From JBBUAX01 sp964409535 (GTDB lineage: Bacteria; Patescibacteriota; Minisyncoccia; UBA6257; 2-01-FULL-56-20), in contig CAYPDQ010000012.1 in assembly GCA_964409535.1 (NCBI GenBank), forward strand, positions 1-24,341: a stretch of DNA of 24,341 nt, in the 5' to 3' direction. Shown here in pieces: positions 1 through 6,822 of this stretch. The first letter of the stretch is position 1; every line of letters begins with the position of its first letter. A program made the position numbers and the translations under genes. The notes under the pieces were generated by a model that was not told the origin of the DNA, made no database searches, and was given only the letters and a program-made list of their open reading frames with translations.

Positions 1-12
1 TTTCACGTCACT

Positions 13-292
13 TTATAAACTTATAAGCTTGCCAACCGGCTGGTCTATCCACTTCCATTCTTTTCCAGAGCTTTTGTAGGTTCTCATCTTATCGCGTATT
101 TTTCTTAAATTTTTTAAATCACGCCCATCCCAAGGAATTTTGGGGAAACCACTTTGTTGCGAACTCAACATCCCAATAGAAATAGACTGGTGAACCATTG
201 CGCTCACGGCGCACATCCCTCCGGAACTTCAAAGCAAAACAACCTTCTCCATCTACAAAGCCCGCAATGTAATCCCCTGGTAGCTTATCCAC
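13..292 (-). pseudogene. LAGLIDADG homing endonuclease remnant (internal deletion and frameshift)
   Basis: From a GTG at 292 the minus strand reads VDKLPGDYIAGFVDGEGCF, a complete first LAGLIDADG motif (YIAGFVDGEGCF), followed by a basic stretch and FYWDVEFA. This frame stops at 119. The adjacent frame, open down to 13, carries the family-like C-terminal tail LKNLRKIRDKMRTYKSSGKE, ending KLISL. Intact single-motif LAGLIDADG proteins of this type are, from general family knowledge, roughly 150-190 residues, so the middle of the domain has been lost. Such enzymes cut long target sites and are often encoded in rRNA introns in CPR genomes; no rRNA lies in this window. The gene follows the M23 peptidase on the same strand. 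The identification of the N-terminal motif is firm; the exact deletion junction (about 130-165) is inferred. Confidence 0.8.
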
Positions 293-293
293 A
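285..293 (+). promoter_or_regulatory. Perfect DnaA box (1)
   Basis: TTATCCACA, an exact match to the bacterial DnaA-box consensus. It overlaps the first codons of the endonuclease relic, where it encodes part of VDK on the other strand. A second perfect copy in the same orientation lies at 333-341. Binding by DnaA is inferred only. Confidence 0.4.
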
Positions 294-332
294 AACTAAT
301 TATATTGCTGTCGCACAATAAAGCGATGCGAC

Positions 333-341
333 TTATCCACA
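333..341 (+). promoter_or_regulatory. Perfect DnaA box (2)
   Basis: Second TTATCCACA, same orientation as the copy at 285-293 and 48 bases from it. It lies in the AT-rich gap after the M23 gene. Between the two boxes is a short inverted repeat (GTCGCA at 310-315 and TGCGAC at 327-332). This could be a DnaA-regulated site or chance. Confidence 0.4.
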
Positions 342-350
342 ACAGGGTTT

Positions 351-1655
351 TTATAAATAATCCTCCGGCGCTATCACAACTCCGATGGGAACCAATCCTG
401 CCGCAGGCGGGATGGATTTTAACTGAATGCAGTCGATCGGATCAGACGCGGCGGAAGGACATATCCCCCGCGGCGCCCAGTAGAGGCCGAGGTGAAGATG
501 CGGACCGGTGGAATAACCGGTGTTGCCGGAGTAGCCGATAACCTGGCCCCTCGTGACACTATCCCCTTTCTGGACGATCTGCCGGGAGAGATGGGCGTAG
601 AGCGTCGTGAGACCGTTCTGATGCTGAACCACAATATATTTTCCGTATTGATATTTTCTCCAGCTTGACTTGTCATTGTTGTCCACCGCAAGAACCGTGC
701 CGTCGTCCGAAGCATACACCGGCGTGCCGATCGAAGCGCTGATGTCCAAGCCGTTGTGCGGTTTGCCGCGGTAAAGATAAGAAACCTCGCCGAAGTGTTG
801 CGTTATTCTTGTATTCGCAGGCGGCAGGGGCCAGGCGAGAACTCCTGGGCGCTTGGTCGGCAGGAGATCAAAGTTGAATTCCGCCCGCAGCCGGTCTTCG
901 ATCTTGGATATTTCGTCGGAGATATCATCCTGCTGCTTTCTCAATTCTTCCAGCTGCTGTTCATAGGCGCTTTCCTTGTTTTTGGTCTGCGCCAGAATCA
1001 CGGAACGGGTTTGTTTTTGTTCTTCCACCAAGGCCTTGCGAATCTCGGAACTCTGCTTGCGGAATCCTATTTCCGTTTTCCGGTCGGCAACTGCGAGAAC
1101 TTTGTTGTTCAGCTCTTCGCGGAGGTTAGTGAGATTGCCGATATCCACCGCTAACTGCTCCCGCAGATTCTGCAGAGATTGGCTTTCCAAAATACCATCG
1201 GCCAAACTGCCGTTCTTGAGGAAAATATAAAGAAAATCGGTGTTGTCGTTACGCTGGAGTTCTTGCAGGAGATAGCCGATGGTCTCGCGCTTGTCCACTA
1301 CCGAGAGCTCAATATCGTTCATATCGTAGTTCAAGGAATCAATTTCCAGGCCAAGTTTCTGGGTGGTTATTTCATCCGCTTGGATGCTCAACTGCAGCTG
1401 GTTTACGTTGTACTGCAGGCCGGATAGTTCTTTCTGTAAGCTGACCCTTTCGCTCTTAGTTTGCTCCAGATTCTCCTGGGTTTCCTGGATATCTCGGTTG
1501 ACTTTATCCAGTTCCTCCGACTTCTGCCGGATCAAATCTTCCAGACCCTGCCGGGAGGAAACGCCGTTCGTCGGGTCTTCCGCTTCCTGCGCCAGCACAA
1601 AGCCCGGACTAAAAAGCAGGCCGATCATCAAACCAAACACAAGGATCCGGTTCAT
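351..1655 (-). CDS. Secreted murein hydrolase / hydrolase activator, M23 (LytM) peptidase with coiled coil
   Basis: 434 residues. A Sec signal peptide spans about 1-22 (hydrophobic, ending VLAQ). A long coiled coil covers about 33-260 and a C-terminal M23/LytM domain about 270-425. The domain has the zinc-ligand set H300-x3-D304 (PHNGLD) and H388 in GPHLHLG, with H355 (YAHLS) and H386 as the other active-site histidines, so it should be an active glycyl-type peptidoglycan endopeptidase. The architecture is that of EnvC/NlpD-type or PcsB-like proteins acting outside the membrane at division. ATGA overlap with gltX at 1652-1655 implies translational coupling. The C-terminal tail (codons at 395-413) contains a small GC palindrome (arms ATCCTGCC / GGCGGGAT, 7 of 8 pairing). 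The family is certain; whether it cuts the wall or activates an amidase cannot be told. Confidence 0.93.
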   Translation of the reverse strand: MNRILVFGLMIGLLFSPGFVLAQEAEDPTNGVSSRQGLEDLIRQKSEELDKVNRDIQETQENLEQTKSERVSLQKELSGLQYNVNQLQLSIQADEITTQKLGLEIDSLNYDMNDIELSVVDKRETIGYLLQELQRNDNTDFLYIFLKNGSLADGILESQSLQNLREQLAVDIGNLTNLREELNNKVLAVADRKTEIGFRKQSSEIRKALVEEQKQTRSVILAQTKNKESAYEQQLEELRKQQDDISDEISKIEDRLRAEFNFDLLPTKRPGVLAWPLPPANTRITQHFGEVSYLYRGKPHNGLDISASIGTPVYASDDGTVLAVDNNDKSSWRKYQYGKYIVVQHQNGLTTLYAHLSRQIVQKGDSVTRGQVIGYSGNTGYSTGPHLHLGLYWAPRGICPSAASDPIDCIQLKSIPPAAGLVPIGVVIAPEDYL

Positions 1656-3148
1656 ATTGCAAGTCCGATCTTGTTTATTGCCAAGGTCAGCCGGGCGACG
1701 ATCTCTTTTTTACCCAAAACCTCCATTATGCTCAAGGGATCGGGCGAAGCCGCCTGGCCGGATAAAGCCGCCCGCAGGGGCCAGAACACACTCCCCCTCC
1801 CGAATTTTTCCGCCAATCCGGAAAGGGTCTGGTTCATTTTATCTTTATCTTCAAAATCCTCGGCCGGGGATTTTTCCAGGATCGCGAGCATCTCCTCTAA
1901 AACCTCCCGGGTTTTGGTCGCAGGATCGTCCTTCCAGACAAGCAGCTTCGGTTCGTAGTCCGGAAGTTCAAAAAAGAATCCGGTGAGCTTTGCGAAGTCG
2001 CCGAGCTTTTTCATCCGCTCCCGCTCAACTTCCACCAATTTTTTGATCATCTTTTTGGTCGCCTTCACTCCCCTCTCCTCCAGCCGCGGTTCTAGGCGGG
2101 CAACCAGTTCATCAAGCGGCAGTTTTTTCAGATACTGCGCATTCAGCCAATCCAATTTTTCCTGATCAAATACCGCGCCTGCTTTTTGCACGCGTTTTAG
2201 GTCAAACTCCCGGACCAATTCCGGCAAAGAGAATATTTCCCGGTCACCCTGCGGGTGCCAGCCCAAAAGCGCCAGGAAATTCACTATCGCTTCCGGCAAA
2301 TAGCCCTCTTCCTGGTATCGGAGCACCGAGGTCTCGGTGAAGCGCTTAGACATCTTTTTCCGGTCCGGCGAGAGAATGAGCGGCAGATGGGCGAAGACCG
2401 GCTCCGGCAGTCCCAATGCCCGGGCAAGAGCCATCTGCTTTGGGGTGTTCGCCAAATGCTCCTCTCCCCGGATAACGTGGCTTATCTTCATCTCGTAGTC
2501 GTCAACCACGAGGGCGAAGTTGTAAAGGACAGAGTCCATATTCCGGGCGATGACTATATCGCCGAAAAGGCCGAGATCAAACTTCACCCGGCCGCGGACG
2601 AGGTCGGTGAATTCCACTTCCGATTCCGGCATTTTGAACCGGATCACCTGCGGCTCTCTGCCCGGCGGCGCGGATTTCAGGTCCCGGCAGTGGCCGCTGT
2701 ATTTCGGCGGCAAGCCCTCCGCGGCCAAAGTTTGCCTTTGGGCTTCCAGCTCTTCTTTGGAGCAATAACAAAAGTAGGCCTTGCCCTCGGCCAGAAGTTT
2801 TTCCAGATATTTGCGATAAATATCGGTACGCTCGCTCTGGCGGTAGGGACCATACTCCCCCCTTGTTGATGTCTGCCACTCGTGATTCACCATCTGCCAG
2901 TCCGGCCCCTCGTCCCAATCCAAGCCCAGCCACTTCATCATCTCGGTTATCTCCGGCTCATATTTCCAGTCGGAGCGTTCCGGGTCGGTATCCTCTATTC
3001 TCAATATCAACTTGCCGCCGTACTTACGGGCAAAAAGCCAATTAAAGAGAGCCGTCCTTGCTCCGCCCAGATGCCAGTGGCCGGTGGGGCTGGGCAGAAA
3101 GCGGACGCGGACGTTTTTAGGGTCTATTTTGGCCGCTCCAGCGGTCAT
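1652..3148 (-). CDS. gltX: Glutamyl-tRNA synthetase
   Basis: 498 residues, normal length for a class I GluRS. It charges tRNA-Glu in the cytoplasm. The HIGH-type signature is HLGG at 26-29 within PSPTGHWHLGGART. The second class I signature is KMSKR at 265-269. C127, C129 and C154 (FCYCS...SGHC) sit where the zinc-binding insertion of many GluRS enzymes lies. The C-terminal helical anticodon-binding region is complete. A strong AGGAGG lies only two bases before the ATG; no alternative Met precedes the HIGH motif, so the start is kept. It begins 6 bases after murG and overlaps the M23 gene by 4. Whether it is discriminating, or also charges tRNA-Gln as in many bacteria lacking GlnRS, is not decidable here. 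Confidence 0.98.
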   Translation of the reverse strand: MTAGAAKIDPKNVRVRFLPSPTGHWHLGGARTALFNWLFARKYGGKLILRIEDTDPERSDWKYEPEITEMMKWLGLDWDEGPDWQMVNHEWQTSTRGEYGPYRQSERTDIYRKYLEKLLAEGKAYFCYCSKEELEAQRQTLAAEGLPPKYSGHCRDLKSAPPGREPQVIRFKMPESEVEFTDLVRGRVKFDLGLFGDIVIARNMDSVLYNFALVVDDYEMKISHVIRGEEHLANTPKQMALARALGLPEPVFAHLPLILSPDRKKMSKRFTETSVLRYQEEGYLPEAIVNFLALLGWHPQGDREIFSLPELVREFDLKRVQKAGAVFDQEKLDWLNAQYLKKLPLDELVARLEPRLEERGVKATKKMIKKLVEVERERMKKLGDFAKLTGFFFELPDYEPKLLVWKDDPATKTREVLEEMLAILEKSPAEDFEDKDKMNQTLSGLAEKFGRGSVFWPLRAALSGQAASPDPLSIMEVLGKKEIVARLTLAINKIGLAI

Positions 3149-3154
3149 AGCCTC

Positions 3155-4303
3155 CTATTTTACCATCGTGAGCACCTCTTTGGCTATTGTGTTCGGGGCT
3201 TCCGGCTTGAAGAATGCGGCCGAGGTCTTGCTCATCTTTTCCGCTTTTTCCGGGTTCTTGAGAATATTCGTGAGTTCGCGAATGAAAATGGGCGGCTGCA
3301 GATTTTGCTCCTCGATCACCACCGCCGCGCCGGTCTCGGCGAATTCATAGGCGTTCGCCCGCTGATGGTCGTTGGCCGATTCCAGAATGGGTATGAGGAT
3401 CGCCGGTTTCCCGAAGGCGGCGATCTCAAAAATGGAGGAGGCCCCGGCGCGAGCAACGATAACGTCGGCCGCGGTCATCGCGATCGGCAAATCGTCTTCC
3501 AGATACGAAGCCGCCTTGTAGCGCGAAGCCGCCTCCTCCTTGGCTGGCATATCCAAGAGCGCTGCCTGCGATAAGTTTTTCACTTCCATATAGTTGGCTT
3601 TGCCGGTTTGGTGCAATATCTGGGTTTCGGCAAGGATCTCTTTCAAGGCCAGAATAATGAAGTCGTTTATCCGCTGCGCGCCCTGGGAACCGCCGAGAAC
3701 GAGAATGAGTTGAGTGTCTCCCTGAAAACCCAATATTTCCTTCGCTTTTTCCCGGGAATATTTCTTCTCCAAAAGTTCCGGCCGGATGGGATTGCCGGTC
3801 AAAATCGTTTTACTCGGGTTGAAATACTTTTTGGCGGTCTCAAAACTTACCGCGATCCGCTGGGCAAAGCGGCTAGAGAGGAGGTTAGTAAGTCCCGGGA
3901 TGGCGTCGGAGTCGTGGATCATAACCGGCACGCGGTAGAACCACGCGGCCAAGACCACCGGGAAGGCGCCGGTCCCGCCCTTGGAGAAAACCGCATCCGG
4001 CATGAGCCAATACATTTTCCAGAGTGCCTGTATAAGACCCAGGAAAAACCTGGGGATGTCCAAAACGTTCCCCAGGATGCCCGAAGTGTAGCGCCGGACC
4101 TTCCCCGCACTTATAAGATGTGTCCTAATCCCCTTCTCCGCCACAAGCGCCGCGTAGGTGTCCTTCTTCGGCCCGATATAGACGAGTTCCAGTTCGCCTT
4201 CCGCGCCGCCGCTCTGCATTATTTTTCGGAGCGAATCCGCGACCGCCAGAAGCGGATACACGTGTCCCCCGCTCCCCCCGCCGGTCAAGAGAATTCTGGT
4301 CAT
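3155..4303 (-). CDS. murG: UDP-GlcNAc:undecaprenyl-PP-MurNAc-pentapeptide GlcNAc transferase MurG
   Basis: 382 residues, slightly longer than the typical 355-360. MurG makes lipid II from lipid I on the cytoplasmic face of the membrane. The N-terminal glycine loop (LLTGGGSGGHVYP, about 5-17) and the second loop (VLGGSQGAQRIN) are both intact. The C-terminal donor-site segment RAGASSIFEIAAFGKPAILIP and the following HQ.NA motif are typical of GT28 MurG. It overlaps the upstream zinc-ribbon gene by 4 bases (4300-4303) and is followed by gltX. With FtsW in the same run it forms a cell-wall/division group interrupted by the zinc-ribbon array. Confidence 0.97.
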   Translation of the reverse strand: MTRILLTGGGSGGHVYPLLAVADSLRKIMQSGGAEGELELVYIGPKKDTYAALVAEKGIRTHLISAGKVRRYTSGILGNVLDIPRFFLGLIQALWKMYWLMPDAVFSKGGTGAFPVVLAAWFYRVPVMIHDSDAIPGLTNLLSSRFAQRIAVSFETAKKYFNPSKTILTGNPIRPELLEKKYSREKAKEILGFQGDTQLILVLGGSQGAQRINDFIILALKEILAETQILHQTGKANYMEVKNLSQAALLDMPAKEEAASRYKAASYLEDDLPIAMTAADVIVARAGASSIFEIAAFGKPAILIPILESANDHQRANAYEFAETGAAVVIEEQNLQPPIFIRELTNILKNPEKAEKMSKTSAAFFKPEAPNTIAKEVLTMVK

Positions 4304-6060
4304 ACTATTTCTGCATTATAGCACTGCTCGCAGTAAATCATTTCCGGCCGATCCGGGGCGTAGGAGGTTTGGAACTGGTTGGGGCAAGGGTCGTTTCCGT
4401 GGAAGTGAGTGGTGGAATTTTTGTATTGTCTTCTGTTGCATGCGCATTCGCGTTTCCATAAATTAAGCGGGTTGCGTTTCGCCAGACGCTGATAATGGCG
4501 GCAGTTCGGGCAGAGGCGCGGCAAGGGCAGCTTATTCTGGATGTAAAACTGCAATTCTTCGGGCACGATTCGGAAACCGAGGGTGCACCGCTCATTGCAC
4601 TCGCCTTCGTGTTCACAACCGATAATTTCTTTAATTATTTCTTCTTTGGTATCGCGGATATTATCCGGTATTTTTTGCGCGGACAGAGTGATGCCTGCGT
4701 TTTTTTCCGAATCTTGCCAACGCCAACCCTGTGCTACAACCTCCGCCGCGGTCAACCTAAAGTGGTCCTGAGCCACGCTATCGTTGTACGGAAACGGGCT
4801 AAGCTCCGCCGGGAAAAATTCGCCGTACTTGTAGATTCTGCCACCGCGGTCGGTATATGCCACTTCGTCCATTTGGGCAACAATCTTTTTCTTTAGGTTT
4901 GCGTATTCCGCCGGAGAGTATTGCTTGTTCAGGATACAGTATTCCTTGTTCCTTACGGAAACGCATCCGAATAAATTTCTATCTCCAGAACAGCAGCCAT
5001 CGCAGTATTCCAGATCAAACACATCCGGCCAAGCGTCCACAGAAAATTTTATGTTTGCGGCTTTTACGCCGGTAGTACAAACTTCATAAGCCAATTCCAT
5101 TGTGCAGCAGCCGTTGTTCACGTCCATAGAATCCTTCGCGTCGTCAATCAAAAAACAGTAGTGGCAATTCTCCAAATTAGACCCATGAAAACAATAAGTG
5201 CAATTCTTAGTGTTGGCGAGCGCGTTGCCAGTAGTATTAACCGTGTTCTTAAAAGTGCCGTGCGGCCGGAGAGAATTTATAACCATATTAGAGAATTCGC
5301 TTTTTAGCTCCTCTACGACTTTGTATGAGCCAAAGTCTATTTCAGAAAATTTCCGCTGGTAGTCCTCCTTAGACAACTGCTCACCGCGAAAAACATGCGA
5401 TTTGCGGCGCAGATTTACGCTCATAAAACAATTTTGAGAACCGCGCGGCTCATCGCAGAAGTAAAGGTCGTAAGAATCGGCGAAACCTTGGGAGAAAAAT
5501 ACGCGGTTTGATTCCCGGCCCAGAGAGCACTCGTAGCTATTCTCGCATTTAGTTAAAGCGAAAGAATCTAGAACCCGCCGGCAGTTAAGGATACGATACG
5601 AGAACATGCAATCTTCGTCTTCAGAACCAGAGGTAATCAAGTAACAATTTTTACAATTCGCGATCTGATTGGAATAATCGGAATTTACGGAATTGCTGGA
5701 TTTGAGTGCGCTACGCGGAACTACTTGCTGCAGCTCATAGATTTGTTCAAAGAAGCTGCGCTTAAAATCGTAATCCCGTCCGTAACTTAGCGGATCCCAT
5801 TGATCCGAGAACCAACAATTATGGCAATAAACTGGAAACTTGGTCCCGGCCGGGTACATAGAAAAAATTGGATTTTGACAGAGGTCGCAATTCCGTTTAT
5901 ACAAGGCCCGCTCATTGCGCCATGTTAATCGTCTCTGCAACCGGCAACGCCAACAAAACGTCGGCGGCGGGACCTTGATTTTCTCGTAAAACCCAAAATC
6001 ATCCGGCTCAATAGCGAACTGGTTTTTACAATTTTGGCAGGTTCGGGTTTCCGATGTCAT
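4300..6060 (-). CDS. Cys-rich multi-zinc-ribbon protein, paralogue 1 (unknown function)
   Basis: 586 residues, no recognised activity. The N-terminus has two treble-clef/ribbon-like cysteine quartets: C8/C11 with C36/C39, and C58/C61 with C79/C82. The middle is an internal duplication of about 120 residues (124-245 and 274-395). Each half starts VNS/T and is rich in NCxxC motifs, and each ends in a block like LFGCVSVRNKEYCILNKQYS-EY (209-238 and 361-390). The C-terminus (about 482-586) has more metal-binding motifs, including CPNC, HFHG, DPCPN and YCEQCYN. No signal peptide or TM segment. Two paralogues lie upstream (6823-8589 and 9156-10943). Similar CPR proteins are, as I recall, sometimes labelled 'CaiB/BaiF family', for which nothing here gives support. 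It overlaps murG and the 49-aa gene by 4 bases each. A solenoid or nucleic-acid-binding role is a guess. Confidence 0.85.
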   Translation of the reverse strand: MTSETRTCQNCKNQFAIEPDDFGFYEKIKVPPPTFCWRCRLQRRLTWRNERALYKRNCDLCQNPIFSMYPAGTKFPVYCHNCWFSDQWDPLSYGRDYDFKRSFFEQIYELQQVVPRSALKSSNSVNSDYSNQIANCKNCYLITSGSEDEDCMFSYRILNCRRVLDSFALTKCENSYECSLGRESNRVFFSQGFADSYDLYFCDEPRGSQNCFMSVNLRRKSHVFRGEQLSKEDYQRKFSEIDFGSYKVVEELKSEFSNMVINSLRPHGTFKNTVNTTGNALANTKNCTYCFHGSNLENCHYCFLIDDAKDSMDVNNGCCTMELAYEVCTTGVKAANIKFSVDAWPDVFDLEYCDGCCSGDRNLFGCVSVRNKEYCILNKQYSPAEYANLKKKIVAQMDEVAYTDRGGRIYKYGEFFPAELSPFPYNDSVAQDHFRLTAAEVVAQGWRWQDSEKNAGITLSAQKIPDNIRDTKEEIIKEIIGCEHEGECNERCTLGFRIVPEELQFYIQNKLPLPRLCPNCRHYQRLAKRNPLNLWKRECACNRRQYKNSTTHFHGNDPCPNQFQTSYAPDRPEMIYCEQCYNAEIV

Positions 6061-6206
6061 TTCTTTCCAGCTACAGATGCTACTCCTTCCTTCTCAAAAT
6101 CTATCAAAAGCGCCATTTCTTTGCTTTTCCATCTCTTGTCCCAACCGACCTTATGCGGTTTGCACAAGGCACAGCTACGTCTTTTCTTTTTGAATCTCTT
6201 TCTCAC
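6057..6206 (-). CDS. 49-aa basic CxxC protein (CKPHK type)
   Basis: A small gene in the 142-base gap between the retropepsin and paralogue 1. It starts at GTG 6206 and encodes MRKRFKKKRRSCALCKPHKV followed by GWDKRWKSKEMALLIDFEKE, ending in AGKK. It overlaps the retropepsin stop by GTGA and the paralogue 1 start by ATGA, so all three are probably translationally coupled. The very basic N-terminus followed by one CxxC pair and CKPHK suggests a nucleic-acid or ribosome-associated mini-protein binding zinc as an oligomer; this is inference. I recall similar CKPHK mini-proteins in other CPR genomes, which supports a real gene. Function unknown. Confidence 0.75.
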   Translation of the reverse strand: MRKRFKKKRRSCALCKPHKVGWDKRWKSKEMALLIDFEKEGVASVAGKK

Positions 6207-6598
6207 CTTCTTTCCCTTAGCTCGATTTCCTCCTTCAACAAATCAAATCTCACAACAAAAATATCAAAGAATCCTTTCTGGCCGACAACACCGTAGCCCA
6301 ACCGCGCGATATTCGGCAAAAAACCGGCCCGAACAGCATGCGGCCAGCCGCCGACTTTAAGAGTAATCCCGTGAACGTAATAGGGTTCACCGACTCCGGT
6401 AATCCCCCAAACTTCTTGCCTTTCTCCTCTCAAAACATCGATTCCCAAAATATCTGCAATCTGGGCGTCAAAAATACAAAAATCCGCGCCGGAGTCAACG
6501 AGTACTTCGTAAGGAACGGCACGGTCTCCGTAAGCAACCTCTACGGGAATAACCGGGCGCAGAACCCCGGGGCCGTACTTCTTATACTTGAACTTCAT
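6203..6598 (-). CDS. Retropepsin-like aspartic protease domain protein
   Basis: 131 residues from the ATG at 6598 (MKFKYKKYGPGVLRPVIPVE). The open frame extends upstream to 6709, but that part lies inside the upstream gene. VLVDSGADFCIFD has the D[ST]G[AS] active-site motif of clan AA aspartic proteases. A hydrophobic-hydrophobic-Gly flap-like segment (ITGVGEPYYVHG) and a late GVVGQKGFFDIF strand follow, as in single-domain retropepsins that work as dimers. No signal peptide, so a cytosolic protease is expected; the substrate is unknown. The start overlaps the DUF5678-like gene by 17 bases. The gene sits in a cassette between zinc-ribbon paralogues 1 and 2. Confidence 0.85.
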   Translation of the reverse strand: MKFKYKKYGPGVLRPVIPVEVAYGDRAVPYEVLVDSGADFCIFDAQIADILGIDVLRGERQEVWGITGVGEPYYVHGITLKVGGWPHAVRAGFLPNIARLGYGVVGQKGFFDIFVVRFDLLKEEIELRERR

Positions 6599-6803
6599 GC
6601 ATCCCGAACCCCACGTAAGGAACAAGTTTATCCGGCATTCTTGTAAGAATCGGCTTCCGGTAGCCCTTTTTCTGGGCTTTTTCCCAGGCCTCTTTTGCCG
6701 TATTCCCACTAGCTATCACAGTCACCTCGTCGTCTTCCAGGGCTACCCACAGCCCTTTGTATTTCTCGTAAATTTTGGTCCAATCTATCGCCATATCTCG
6801 CAT
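6582..6803 (-). CDS. DUF5678-like small protein
   Basis: 73 residues if read from ATG 6803 (MRDMAIDWTKIYEKYKG); ATG 6794 is an alternative. The longer frame from 6839 would begin inside the end of paralogue 2 and is less likely. The pattern YKGLWVALEDDEVTVIASGNTAKEAWEKA followed by KKGY...PILTRMP matches the short DUF5678 family by eye. It precedes and overlaps the retropepsin by 17 bases. I recall this pair recurring in CPR and archaeal genomes, which suggests a functional partnership such as adaptor plus protease or an antitoxin-like role. That role is inference. Confidence 0.75.
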   Translation of the reverse strand: MRDMAIDWTKIYEKYKGLWVALEDDEVTVIASGNTAKEAWEKAQKKGYRKPILTRMPDKLVPYVGFGMHEVQV

Positions 6804-6822
6804 AATATCACAATTACCCTTA

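Noticed and set aside
305..541. Plus-strand ORF over the end of the M23 gene
   Set aside because: Antisense of the M23 C-terminus, no motif.
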